Below, piece by piece: positions 1 through 7,948 of a stretch of 64,000 nucleotides of DNA (the stretch's first letter is position 1; each line of letters starts with the position of its first letter). Position numbers and translations under genes: made by a program. Below the pieces are notes generated by a model. It saw nothing but the letters and a program-made list of their open reading frames with translations. It searched no databases and had not been told where the DNA came from. Where the stretch lies: the NCBI GenBank assembly GCA_963828445.1, contig CAWHFP010000008.1, positions 1-64,000 on the forward strand, given 5' to 3'. The DNA is from Bog-532 sp963828445. GTDB taxonomy: Bacteria; Actinomycetota; Actinomycetes; Streptosporangiales; Streptosporangiaceae.

Positions 1-165
1 GCGCCTGACCTGCGGCTTTACCTGGTCTTACGTGCCTTGGGCTGGTTGCGCAGCAACGGTAGGTATCTAGGCAGCTGGTCCCGGTCGTGGCCCGCGATCA
101 CATTTGTGTGCTGCGCGGATGCGTCATAGGGCGGTGCGCCGAGGTACTACAGCACTAGCCCGCAG
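1..165 (+). repeat. Right-flank module of a tRNA-Arg half repeat, cut by window edge
   Basis: The first bases (gcgcc followed by tgacctgcgg) match the last 5 nt of the 44-bp tRNA-Arg 3'-half repeat and the sequence that follows it at 2906 and 30905. The similarity continues through a shared block near 47-83 (ggttgcgcag, then an aggcagc-type block near 75-83), also found near 2942-2975 and 30940-30973, and more weakly to about 160. I infer that a further repeat copy ends at or just before base 1. No gene is visible here. Confidence 0.6.
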
Positions 166-169
166 ACAA

Positions 170-196
170 CTAACGATCTTTAACGGTGTGGGTTAC
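170..196 (+). repeat. Left terminal inverted repeat of the IS630 element
   Basis: It begins ctaacgatct and ends gtgggttac. The reverse complement of 1304-1330 matches it with four mismatches. TA at 171-172 is the probable target duplication. Confidence 0.85.
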
Positions 197-214
197 CGGT
201 GCCGCTGATGTGCT

Positions 215-1320
215 GTGGGTATGCCGGAAGGTATGAGGTATCCGGATGGTGGCGGGCTGGATGCGGCTGAGCGGGCTCGCCGGGAGCAGGTGCGGCTGTC
301 AGCCGCGGAGTTAATCGAGGCCGGGGCGAGCGACCGGGAGGTGGCCCGGCATTTCCGGGTGTCGCGGATGTCGGCGAACCGGTGGCGGCGGACGCTAGCC
401 GCAGGTGGCCGGGCCGCGCTGGTATCCAAAGGCGCTGGCGGCGCGAAATGCAGGCTCACCGCCCGCCAGCTGCGGGAGCTGGAGACGCTGCTGGACGCCG
501 GGCCGGCCGTGCACGGCTGGGGTGAGGACCAGTGCTGGACGCTGGCCCGGATCACCGAGGTGGTGCACCGCCGGTTCGGCGTGGACTATACGCTGGCCGG
601 GATGGATCTGCTGCTGCACCGGATCGGCTGGAGCGTGCAGGTCCCCGCGCGGCGGGCCGCCGAACGGGACGAGGCGCGGATTGCCGCCTGGCGGGAGGAG
701 ACCTGGCCCGTGGTAAAAGAACCGCGGCGGACCTGGGCGGCTGGATCGTCTTCGAAGACGAATCTGGCCAGGGCTTAAGGCCGCCCAGAGGCCGCACCTG
801 GGGACAGTGTGGCCATACCCCGGTGGTCACGGTGACCGGCGGTAGCAACAGGCGGGTCTCACTCGCGGCACTGATCGCTATCAAGCCCGGCTGCCTGCCC
901 CGGCTGATCTACCGGGTCCACCGCAGTCGCGGGCGCGGCGAAGACCAGCGCAAAGGCTTCACCGAGACGGACTATGCCCAGCTGCTGGACGCTGCCCACC
1001 AGCAGCTCGGCGGACCGGTGGTGCTCATCTGGGACAACCTCAATACCCACGTCAGCGCGGCGATGACCGAGCTGATCGCGTCCCGGGACTGGCTGACCGT
1101 GGTCCAGCTGCCGCCCTACGCTCACGAACTCAACCCAGTCGAGCTGGTCTGGTCCCACCTCAAACGCTCCCTGGCCAACCTGGCCAAACGCGACCTGGCC
1201 CAGCTGACCGTCCTGGTCAAGACCCGCATGAAACGGATGCAGTACCGGCCCGGCCTCCTCGCCGGGTTCCTGGCCAGCACCCACCTAGACCTCGAACCCT
1301 TCAGTAACCCCCACGATTAA
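215..1320 (+). CDS. IS630-family transposase in two overlapping frames (-1 frameshift)
   Basis: Frame 1 (215-778) encodes a helix-turn-helix/winged-helix N-terminus with the motifs EVARHFRVSRMSANRWRR and HGWGEDQCWTLARI. The catalytic half lies in the -1 frame and ends at 1320; it carries FEDESGQGL (first DDE Asp/Glu region), VLIWDNLNTH (second Asp) and HELNPVELVWSHLK (Glu). The frames join at GTAAAAGA near 713-720, where slipping back one base on the A run gives a continuous IS630 protein of about 370 residues. This layout is the programmed frameshifting known in many IS630 members, so the gene is probably functional. Start chosen as GTG 215; ATG 221 is equally possible. Confidence 0.85.
712..720 (+). 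promoter_or_regulatory. Putative -1 ribosomal frameshift site in the transposase
   Basis: The run ggtaaaaga lies where homology passes from the upstream frame to the -1 frame. It is an A-AAA-G type slippery site; no downstream stimulator was modelled. A simple 1-bp indel that killed the gene is the alternative, but the intact inverted repeats favour programmed shifting. Confidence 0.6.
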
Positions 1321-1330
1321 GGATCGTTAG
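1304..1330 (-). repeat. Right terminal inverted repeat of the IS630 element
   Basis: It pairs with 170-196 in inverted orientation and overlaps the last codons of the transposase, as is common in compact IS630 elements. TA at 1328-1329 is the matching target duplication. Confidence 0.85.
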
Positions 1331-1352
1331 CTGCGTGCCGCAGGTGGCGGGC

Positions 1353-1745
1353 TCAGGCTAGGAAGGCTGGAGTGTGGCAGACCGCGTACGGCCGGATGAA
1401 GTCCTCGGAGATTGGTCGACCTGTGCTCCGCAGGCGAAGCGATGGCTTTGGCTTATGGGGAGTGATCGTTCTGAGGTTCGAGTAGGTGCAGGCGGTTGTC
1501 CGGCTCTCCTCATTGATTGTGATGTCGTCGACGGTTGCCCAGTAGATGAGGCCGGTGTCCTTCTCTGCACCCGAGAACACGAGCGGCATCAGCTCGCCCG
1601 ACCGGCGTGCCTGGTCCCACAGCAGGCGACCTGTTGTCCACGCCTTATTTTCGGCGAGGACGTCTGCACTGCTCGTGTTTGCCTGCGCGTCGAGCTTGTC
1701 TGAATGGAGCATCGTATAGACGCAGAAGCGGGAAAGGTTGCCCAT
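1353..1745 (-). CDS. Hypothetical protein, 130 aa
   Basis: This small soluble protein has no signal peptide or membrane segment. I do not recognise the family. The composition looks like a real protein: mixed hydrophobic core segments (GLIYWATVDDITI, LRLRSTGRPI) and a C-terminal block DFIRPYAVCHTPAFL that has the feel of a conserved tail. The strand pattern vaguely recalls PUA/EVE-like folds, but this is only an impression. It ends 23 bp from the right end of the IS630 element, so the original 3' end may have been altered. GC content is lower than in neighbouring housekeeping-type genes, consistent with accessory DNA. The frame opposite (1374-1703) looks like a shadow. Confidence 0.5.
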   Translation of the reverse strand: MGNLSRFCVYTMLHSDKLDAQANTSSADVLAENKAWTTGRLLWDQARRSGELMPLVFSGAEKDTGLIYWATVDDITINEESRTTACTYSNLRTITPHKPKPSLRLRSTGRPISEDFIRPYAVCHTPAFLA

Positions 1746-1997
1746 CAGATTCTGCTCTCAGTCGGTAGCCAAGGTCATGTAGTACTCACTCTGGCACGTC
1801 CTACTGCGAGACGGCGGAGACTCGGACCCGGTGGGCCACCTCGGTGGTTGGCAGCTCCCGGTAAGAGATGCGGCTGATCTGCTTGTCGTCCAGATAGGGA
1901 CCGATTGAAGCCAAGTCGCCAAGATAGGTCGGCGTGCGAGCAGCTGGAAGAGGTCAGGGTGCCGGGCCCGATGTGGTTGGCGTCGTACACTCAGCGC
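1746..1997. other. Intergenic region with a minus-strand coding fragment
   Basis: No complete gene is seen. On the minus strand about 1801-1940 stays open and encodes a protein-like stretch (LGDLASIGPYLDDKQISRIS) ending at a TAG at 1801-1803, with no usable start and a stop just upstream. It is probably the 3' remnant of a gene. The last part should hold the promoter of the toxin-antitoxin pair at 1998. Confidence 0.35.
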
Positions 1998-2207
1998 ATG
2001 AGCGTCACGCGGGATGAGCTCCACCACCTGGTGGATCAGTTGCCCGAGGAACGGCTCGCGCCGGTCCTCGAGCTGATCCGTGGGGATGCGGCCTCTGGGC
2101 GCAAGACACGGGCCGCGGACACGCTGGAGCATGTGCGGGAACGCATGCACGGCGTCATCGGTATCGATGAGGAACTGCAGCGCCTTCGCGACGAGGGTCG
2201 TGGCTGA
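1998..2207 (+). CDS. Antitoxin of a VapBC-like pair
   Basis: This acidic and helical protein of 69 aa (MSVTRDELHHLVDQLPEERL...) overlaps the downstream PIN-domain toxin by 8 bp, the usual translational coupling of type II toxin-antitoxin operons. ATG 1998 is preferred over the longer in-frame ORF from 1905 because homologous short antitoxins of this type begin with such a TRDELHHLVDQLPE block (a DNA-binding or dimer-forming N-terminus), with the toxin-binding tail after it (EELQRLRDEGRG). It should neutralise the toxin and repress the operon. The exact antitoxin family is not certain. Confidence 0.7.
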   Translation: MSVTRDELHHLVDQLPEERLAPVLELIRGDAASGRKTRAADTLEHVRERMHGVIGIDEELQRLRDEGRG

Positions 2208-2649
2208 CGCTTACGTGGTCGACACCGGCGTGTTCTTGCGCTGGTTCGTTGATCAGGATGGGTTCGAGCACGCCCGGGAACTTCAGCGGAAGCTAGTCGA
2301 TGGCGCGGCCACGGTTGAGACGGTGGATTTCGCCAGGGTTGAGGTCGCGGGGGTCCTGCGGAAGAAGGGCCTGCTGGCTGGACGGCTCACGGCGGAGGAG
2401 TTCACCGCAGCGGTCCGCGTCATTGATGACCTCGGCGTCGTCGTACACGAGACGACCGCTGACCGGCTGGAGCGCGCTGCCTACCTGTCGGCCCAGAAAA
2501 ACTTGGGGATGTACGACGCCGTCTTCGTCCAGCTCGCCGCGGAACTGGACATGCCGCTCCTGACAACCGACGCCAGACTCGAGCGCGCCGCCACGGGATC
2601 CGCGCCGATCGAGCTCCTACAGGGAATCCAGAAGCGTGACCCGGCCTGA
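2200..2649 (+). CDS. PIN-domain toxin (VapC-like ribonuclease)
   Basis: A 149-aa PIN domain of normal VapC length. The acidic residues expected for Mg2+-dependent RNA cleavage are present: Asp8 in YVVDTGVF, Glu in FARVEVAGVL, Asp in MYDAVFVQLA and Asp in LLTTDARLE. GTG 2200 is chosen as the start because it overlaps the antitoxin stop (TGA 2205-2207) and places the first Asp at the usual position. Partner: the antitoxin at 1998. Such pairs stabilise mobile or accessory DNA, and here the pair lies between two tRNA-Arg half repeats. Both catalytic motifs and length look intact. Confidence 0.85.
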   Translation: MADAYVVDTGVFLRWFVDQDGFEHARELQRKLVDGAATVETVDFARVEVAGVLRKKGLLAGRLTAEEFTAAVRVIDDLGVVVHETTADRLERAAYLSAQKNLGMYDAVFVQLAAELDMPLLTTDARLERAATGSAPIELLQGIQKRDPA

Positions 2650-2861
2650 ACCGGTCGCGCCGAGTACTGTACGGGAGAGCTGCCAACTGACCAGCCGAAG
2701 CTGGAACCGTGGAAGCCGAGCTGTATTGATTTGGGCAGGGGCAGCGTGCCCGTTGCGTGCCCGGTCGAGGGGGCGTTCGGGGTGATTCACGGTCACTCAC
2801 GGGTTGCCGCGCCCCACCACTGACCTGCAACGAGGCTGATCAGCGCGAAGCGCCCTGGGAT
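2650..2861. other. Intergenic region between the toxin gene and a tRNA half repeat
   Basis: No credible coding sequence on either strand. It leads directly into the 44-bp tRNA-Arg half repeat at 2862. I looked for a tRNA 5' half (acceptor gcgcccg plus D-arm) and did not find one. Confidence 0.5.
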
Positions 2862-2905
2862 CTTCTAAGCAGCCGGTCGCAGGTTCGAGTCCTGCCGGGC
2901 GCGCC
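2862..2905 (+). repeat. tRNA-Arg(UCU) 3'-half repeat, copy 1 (putative att site)
   Basis: These 44 bp start with the anticodon loop cttctaa (anticodon TCT), continue through the variable loop and T-arm (gcagg-ttcgagt-cctgc) and finish with the acceptor strand cgggcgc, discriminator g and CC. The copies at 4209 and 30861 are identical. The unit corresponds to tRNA positions 32-75, the usual identity block of tyrosine-recombinase att sites inside tRNA genes. The matching 5' half is absent, so this is not a functional tRNA. Confidence 0.85.
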
Positions 2906-3285
2906 TGACCAGCGGTTTCAGCCCGAATCTGCCCTCCGCAGGTGGTTGCGCAGCGACGACAGGCATTTAGGCAGCCGGCCACGGCCGTAGCCTTCGGATA
3001 ACCGCTGTGAACTGGGCGGATACATGATCGGGTGTGGTTTGCCGAGGTGGCTTAGCGCTTGTGACCAGATAACTGTCTACCTTTGATGGCGGCGACCACC
3101 AGCCGGATCTAAGGCTCGGGCCGTTCATCACCATCCAGCCGCCGCACCTGCCTGGGACCAGGCGACGCGTTGGACCTTCCATCCGTAATGTGTTACTAGA
3201 GACAACGGCCCGGGTCGGTCACGCCCCGGTCATAGATCTCGTTCTTCAGGGCGCCGAAGGACGACTCTGCAGGCATGCTGGGGTC
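2906..3285. other. Flank module of repeat copy 1 and leader of the nucleoside hydrolase
   Basis: The first ~150 bp resemble the sequence after base 5 and after 30904 (tgacc-gcggt start, ggttgcgcag and aggca-ttaggcagcc blocks), so the repeated unit extends beyond the tRNA half. The remainder is presumed promoter DNA for the gene at 3286. No other coding sequence is supported. Confidence 0.5.
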
Positions 3286-4215
3286 ATGCTGGTCCATCTC
3301 GACACCGATCTCGGCGGTGACACTGACGACGCTTGCGCTTTGGCCCTCCTGCTGGGCCAGGCCGCAGGAGAGCTGGTCGGCATCACGACAGTTGCCGACC
3401 GAGCCGGACGCCGGGCTGGGTACGCCCGCCACTGCCTCAGCCTCGCCGGACGCGACGGCGTCCCGGTGATAGCGGGGGCTGGGCAGTCGATGACCACGCT
3501 GCAATCCGCCGAGCCGGTGGCCGATGATGAGCGCTACTGGCCCGGTGGCCTGCCATGCTGCCCGTCACCGCCGGGAGCTGCGCTTGACCTCCTGCTCCGC
3601 AACCTCGAGCGGGGCGCGACGCTGGTCGCGATCGGCCCCTGGACAAACCTGGCCCTGCTGGAGATTGCCCGGCCTGGCAGCCTGAACCGGGCGCCGGTCG
3701 TGACGACGGGCGGGTGGACCGGGCTGGCCACTGGCCTGCCCCCGTGGGGGCCGGAGATGGATTTCAATGTGCAATGGGACACCAGGGCCGCCGAGGTGGT
3801 CGCAGCCACCGCCGATCTGACCCTGGTTCCGCTGCCCGTCACGCTCAAGGCGCATCTGCGCGCGGCCGACCTGCCGCGCCTTCGTGCTTCAGGTGCGCTC
3901 GGCGAGCTTCTCGCCCGCCAGGGCGAGGCACACGGCCACGACTTCCAGATGGCCGAGATGGGACGGCTCCATGCGGGCTTGCCTGATGACCTGCTCAATT
4001 TTCAGTACGACCCCGTGGCCGTCGCCGTGGCGCTGGGCTGGCCGGGCGCGATCGTAGAGGAGACACGGTTGCAGCTTGTCCACGATGGCGAGCTAGTGCG
4101 GTTCCGGCCCGGGCCTGCCGGACGGCCCATGCGGATGCTGACAGATCTGGACTCGGGCAATTTCACCGAATACTGGCTCAACGCTGTTGAGCGCTCGGCC
4201 CTGGAGAGCTTCTAA
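3286..4215 (+). CDS. Nucleoside hydrolase (inosine-uridine-preferring type)
   Basis: The 309-aa protein has the calcium-binding N-terminal motif of the family, DTDLGGDTDDACAL (Asp6, Asp8, Asp12, Asp14, Asp15), a GPWTNLAL block and EMDFNVQWD, which corresponds to the conserved N-x-x-x-D substrate/calcium region. It should hydrolyse the N-glycosidic bond of nucleosides to base and ribose in the cytoplasm (salvage). ATG 3286 is chosen because the family begins a few residues before DTD; the open frame extends to 3190 without homology. The last codons (SF-stop) and the TAA come from the anticodon loop of the tRNA half repeat at 4209, so the native C-terminus was replaced at the repeat junction, probably at little cost because the fold ends near VERSA. 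Confidence 0.85.
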   Translation: MLVHLDTDLGGDTDDACALALLLGQAAGELVGITTVADRAGRRAGYARHCLSLAGRDGVPVIAGAGQSMTTLQSAEPVADDERYWPGGLPCCPSPPGAALDLLLRNLERGATLVAIGPWTNLALLEIARPGSLNRAPVVTTGGWTGLATGLPPWGPEMDFNVQWDTRAAEVVAATADLTLVPLPVTLKAHLRAADLPRLRASGALGELLARQGEAHGHDFQMAEMGRLHAGLPDDLLNFQYDPVAVAVALGWPGAIVEETRLQLVHDGELVRFRPGPAGRPMRMLTDLDSGNFTEYWLNAVERSALESF

Positions 4216-4252
4216 GCAGCCGGTCGCAGGTTCGAGTCCTGCCGGGCGCGCC
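4209..4252 (+). repeat. tRNA-Arg(UCU) 3'-half repeat, copy 2 (putative att, left end of catabolic island)
   Basis: Identical over 44 bp to copies 1 and 3. Its anticodon loop supplies the stop codon of the nucleoside hydrolase. With copy 3 at 30861 it brackets 26.6 kb of sugar and acid catabolism genes in direct orientation, as attL/attR of an integrated island would. Confidence 0.85.
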
Positions 4253-4613
4253 CTGAGCTGCAGCTTTACCCCAATCCTTCGCTCTCCCGGCGGTTGCTCA
4301 GCGATGGCGAGCGCCGAGTCGGCGCACGGAAAGCGCGTCGAGGCCTTCCCGGTCGGCGAGCCCGATCGTCGCGGCGGTGATCTCCGCGCGGCTGCGCTCG
4401 GGCCGCCACGGACAAGTCTTTAGCAAGTCATCCCGCAGAGGCAGATCGTTAGTGAGTCACAAGCGGTTCATGCTCACCACCGGCAGCAAGCGCCACAACA
4501 ATGACACTGAGATCGTTTCGAGAGCCGAAATCCCGCCCCCAGGTTTGACTTTTTCAGGTTTGCCGAGCTCCAGCGGGGAAACAGTTTTCCTGATTCTTTC
4601 CGGAGGCGGCCCC
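4253..4613. other. Leader region of the arabinofuranosidase-ABC operon
   Basis: The first ~60 bp are a weak match to the flank modules of other repeat copies. The rest contains no supported gene and should hold the promoter of the operon at 4614. A TTTCAGG motif at 4552-4558 also occurs in the araC-type intergenic region (14207-14213); whether it is a shared operator is only a guess. A clear Shine-Dalgarno GGAGG lies at 4602-4606. Confidence 0.45.
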
Positions 4614-6563
4614 ATGGAAAGCGCCCTCAGGCATCAGCGAGCAGTGGCTCCGGTGGGATTGACCGCCGACGCGGCGACCACTTTGCGTCCCTTGCCGCTT
4701 TCCGCCAGCCGGGTCGTCGGCGGGTTCTGGGCGCGGCGGCAGCAGGTGAACAGGACGACTGCCATACCCGCCGGCCTTCGTCGCCTGCGCGAAAGCGGGG
4801 CATTCCGTAACCTGCGCCGTGCGGCCGGCCAGGACCAAGGCCCGTTCGAGGGCCCACTGTTCATCGACTCGGACGCTTACAAGTGGCTGGAGGCGATCGC
4901 CTGGGAACAGGGCCGCCTACCGTCGAAGGACCTGGCCGCTGAGCAGGCGGAGGCGACCGCTCTCATCGCTGCGGCACAGCAGCCCGACGGTTACGTGAAT
5001 TCCTACGTGCAGGTGGTCACGGGCGGCGCCGCCCAGTTCACGAACCTGACGTGGGGCCACGAGCTCTACTGCGCCGGGCACCTGATCCAGGCGGCGGTGG
5101 CCCAGCACCGGGCCACTGGGGATCGGGAGCTGCTTGAGGTCGCCGTCCGCTTCGCCGATCTCCTGGCCACCACCTTCGGCCCGGGCAAGCGCTCCGAGCT
5201 GGACGGGCATCCGCTTATCGAGATGGCCCTCGTTGAGCTGTACCGGGAGACCGGTGCCACCCGCTACCTCGAGCTCGCCCACCATTTTGTCGAGGCTCGC
5301 GGGCATGGCTGGGCCGCCACCGGTCCGGAGCCCCGGTCGCGGTCCTACTATTCCGACCGGGTGCCCGTGCGTGCGGCGAACATGGTCGAGGGTCACGCGG
5401 TGCGAGCGCTGTACCTGGCCGCCGGGGCCGCCGATCTCGCCGCCGAGACTCGCGACGACGAGCTCCTCACCGCGTTGCGACGGCAGTGGGAGGCGATGGT
5501 GGCGACGAAGATGTACGTCACCGGGGGACTAGGTTCCCGCTGGGACGGTGAGGCTTTCGGTGACCCATATGAGCTTCCGCCGGCCCGGGCGTACTGTGAG
5601 ACCTGCGCCGCTATCGCCAGCATCCAATGGGCCTGGCGGATGCTTCTGCGGACCGGCGATACGCGCTACGCCGACCTTATCGAGCGGACGCTGTACAACG
5701 CCTTCCTGCCGGGCGTTTCTCTCGACGGCACCGCCTACTTCTACGCCAACGCGCTCCAGGTCCGGTCCGGGGCGGACGACGACGAACCGCGGAACCCGGC
5801 CAACGGCCGGGCCGGGTGGTTCGGTGTGGCCTGCTGCCCGCCCAACATCATGCGCACGATGGCGAGTCTCGGCTCGCTGCTGGCCACCAGCGACGATGAC
5901 GGGATCCAGGTCCACCAGTACGCGGGGAGCACGATCACCGCAGACCTTCCCGCCGGTCCGGTCGGTCTCGCCGTGGCGACGGACTACCCCTGGGAGGGGC
6001 GGATCGAGATCACGGTGCGGGAAACCCCGGACCAGGACTGGAGCCTTTCCCTGCGGATACCCGGGTGGTGCACCGACGCCGAGGCCCGGATCGGGGAAGC
6101 CGTTGTCTCCGAGCCCTGTGACCCAGGCACCTACCTGCGGCTGCGCCGACGCTGGGCGGCGGGCGATTCTGTGGTGCTCGATCTGCGGATGCCGGTCCGG
6201 CGGACGGTCGCTCACGAGCGCGTCGACGCCGTCCGGGGCTGCGTGGCCGTGGAGCGGGGCCCCCTGGTGTACTGCCTGGAGCAGGCCGATCTTCCCGCTG
6301 ATGTCCCGGTCGACGACATTCGGCTGGTCGGCGAGGGTACGGCGATGTGGAAGCCCGATCTCCTGGAGGGGGTCACCGTCATCGAGATGACGGGACGAAC
6401 AGCGCCGGACCGTGCGCCCCTCTACCAGGCCGAGACCGCAGACACGGGCCAGCCGGGCCACCTTGTCCAGCTCACGGCTATCCCTTATTTCGCCTGGGCC
6501 AACCGCGGCCCCGGTCCCATGCGGGTGTGGATTCCGCTGGAAGTGCCCAGCAGCCACGGGTAG
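4614..6563 (+). CDS. Beta-L-arabinofuranosidase, GH127 family
   Basis: A 649-aa protein of the family formerly called DUF1680. GH127 enzymes remove terminal beta-L-arabinofuranose with a zinc-bound cysteine nucleophile held by Glu-x-Cys and Cys-Cys. Both are here: YCETCAAI (Glu329, Cys331) and ACCPPN (Cys407, Cys408), at the spacing of characterised enzymes. The (alpha/alpha)6 barrel is followed by a beta-rich C-terminal domain. No signal peptide is seen, so it probably acts in the cytoplasm on imported oligosaccharides. ATG 4614 has GGAGG seven bases upstream; the longer frame from 4377 lacks this. The ABC importer follows 12 bp after the stop, which indicates one operon. Confidence 0.9.
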   Translation: MESALRHQRAVAPVGLTADAATTLRPLPLSASRVVGGFWARRQQVNRTTAIPAGLRRLRESGAFRNLRRAAGQDQGPFEGPLFIDSDAYKWLEAIAWEQGRLPSKDLAAEQAEATALIAAAQQPDGYVNSYVQVVTGGAAQFTNLTWGHELYCAGHLIQAAVAQHRATGDRELLEVAVRFADLLATTFGPGKRSELDGHPLIEMALVELYRETGATRYLELAHHFVEARGHGWAATGPEPRSRSYYSDRVPVRAANMVEGHAVRALYLAAGAADLAAETRDDELLTALRRQWEAMVATKMYVTGGLGSRWDGEAFGDPYELPPARAYCETCAAIASIQWAWRMLLRTGDTRYADLIERTLYNAFLPGVSLDGTAYFYANALQVRSGADDDEPRNPANGRAGWFGVACCPPNIMRTMASLGSLLATSDDDGIQVHQYAGSTITADLPAGPVGLAVATDYPWEGRIEITVRETPDQDWSLSLRIPGWCTDAEARIGEAVVSEPCDPGTYLRLRRRWAAGDSVVLDLRMPVRRTVAHERVDAVRGCVAVERGPLVYCLEQADLPADVPVDDIRLVGEGTAMWKPDLLEGVTVIEMTGRTAPDRAPLYQAETADTGQPGHLVQLTAIPYFAWANRGPGPMRVWIPLEVPSSHG

Positions 6564-6575
6564 GAGGGTGACCCT

Positions 6576-7922
6576 ATGCGTACCGGACACCGTCGTCCGC
6601 CGATCGCCCGGCCACGGCCGCGGACACGGGCGTTGCTGCTACTGCCCGCGCTGGCGGCGGCGCTGGGCCTGGCCGCCTGCGCCGCCCCCACCGCCTCCAT
6701 CAAGGTGACCACCTCCGGCTTCGGGGACAACGCGACCGGAGTCGTCCAATTCTGGGACCGCAGCACGACCTCGCCCTTCGGCAAGCTGCTCGTCCAGCGT
6801 TTCAACGCCACGCACAAGAACCTCAAGGTCGTGCTGACTCCCGTACAGGACACCCAGTACGTCACCAAGCTGGCGACTGCGATCCGCTCGGGATCACCCC
6901 CGGACCTCGTCGGCATCGACGACATCAACTCCCAGCTGTTCATCTACCACAAGGTGTTTACCGATCTCACACCGCTCGTCAATTCCCTTCCGGAGAAAGA
7001 CAGGCTCAGCCCGGGAGCGCTGAATCTGACCACCGAGAACGGCCATTACTACGGCACCCCCTATGTCGCCGACATGTCGGTGCTCTGGTACAACAAGACG
7101 CTGTTCCGGCGGGCCGGCCTGAATCCGGACAAGCCGCCTGCTAATTACGCTCAGATCCTGAGCGACGCGCGGAAGATAACTGCCCTGGGTCACGGGACCT
7201 ACGGATTCGCCTTCGGTGGGCGCTGCGAAGGCTGCCTCGGCTTCACCGTGCTGCCGGACATCTGGGCCGCCAAGACCCATCTGCTCAATGGGCAGCCGGG
7301 TCACGAAACAGCGTTCATCGAGGGCAACAAACCGCTCGAGCAGACGCTGACCCTGTACCGGCAGGTGTGGGCGCAGGGCCTGAGCGACCCTGAGTCGAAG
7401 GTCGAAACCGGCGTGACCTGGGGACAGAACTTCATCGCCGGAAAAGTCGGCATGATGGCCCTGGGCTATGGCCCGATCGCCGCGGCCCCGGCCAGTTTCC
7501 GGTCCCAGATCGGGCTGACCCTGCTGCCTGCCCCCAGCGGCGGGGGGACCTCCACCTTCGACGGCGGCGCGAACTTCGGCATTCCCACCGGTTCCAAGAA
7601 CCCTTCAGGAGCCTGGGAATTCATCAAGTTCGCCCTTCAGCAGGAGCAGCAGAGCCTCGCGCCCAGCGCCGGTTTCGAGCCGACCCGCAGTGACGTTGCC
7701 ACCCCACAGTTCCGGGCGAAGTATCCCTTCGTGGCCGACATGCTGACCGGCCTGCCGCGCGGTTATGCACCAAAGACCATCGTCTACAACACGACCTTCA
7801 ATCAGCCGGGCGGCCCCTGGCTGAACATGTTCACCGCAGCCGTCTTCGACGGCAACGTGGCGGGCGCGATTCGCACCGGGCAGAGCGCCTTCACGACCGC
7901 CATCAATCTCGGGAAGTCCTAG
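6576..7922 (+). CDS. Sugar ABC transporter substrate-binding lipoprotein
   Basis: A 448-aa family-1 extracellular solute-binding protein. The N-terminus has Arg-rich residues, a hydrophobic stretch and the lipobox LAAC (Cys35), so it is anchored outside the membrane. The mature part has the two-lobed MalE-like pattern (VVQFWDRSTTSPFG, DLVGIDDINSQLF, YYGTPYVADMSVLWYNKTLF). It should bind arabinose- or rhamnose-containing oligosaccharides and deliver them to the permeases at 7949 and 8919. AGGAGGG lies at 6562-6568, overlapping the stop of the GH127 gene, so translation is coupled. Confidence 0.92.
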   Translation: MRTGHRRPPIARPRPRTRALLLLPALAAALGLAACAAPTASIKVTTSGFGDNATGVVQFWDRSTTSPFGKLLVQRFNATHKNLKVVLTPVQDTQYVTKLATAIRSGSPPDLVGIDDINSQLFIYHKVFTDLTPLVNSLPEKDRLSPGALNLTTENGHYYGTPYVADMSVLWYNKTLFRRAGLNPDKPPANYAQILSDARKITALGHGTYGFAFGGRCEGCLGFTVLPDIWAAKTHLLNGQPGHETAFIEGNKPLEQTLTLYRQVWAQGLSDPESKVETGVTWGQNFIAGKVGMMALGYGPIAAAPASFRSQIGLTLLPAPSGGGTSTFDGGANFGIPTGSKNPSGAWEFIKFALQQEQQSLAPSAGFEPTRSDVATPQFRAKYPFVADMLTGLPRGYAPKTIVYNTTFNQPGGPWLNMFTAAVFDGNVAGAIRTGQSAFTTAINLGKS

Positions 7923-7948
7923 CGGTAACCGATGGAGGTGAACCGCAG

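Larger units (their letters stand above)
170..1330 (+). mobile_element. IS630-type insertion sequence, apparently complete
   Basis: Imperfect 27-bp terminal inverted repeats at 170-196 and 1304-1330 (23 of 27 matching) bracket a two-frame DDE transposase. IS630 elements insert at TA and duplicate it; both ends carry TA in the expected place (171-172 and 1328-1329), giving an element of about 1.16 kb, normal for the family. It sits in the flank module of a tRNA half repeat, so it inserted after the repeat was in place. Confidence 0.85.

Noticed and set aside
2850..2905. A functional tRNA-Arg gene
   Set aside because: Only positions 32-75 are present; no acceptor 5' strand or D-arm is upstream. 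The same is true at 4209, 30861 and 38017.
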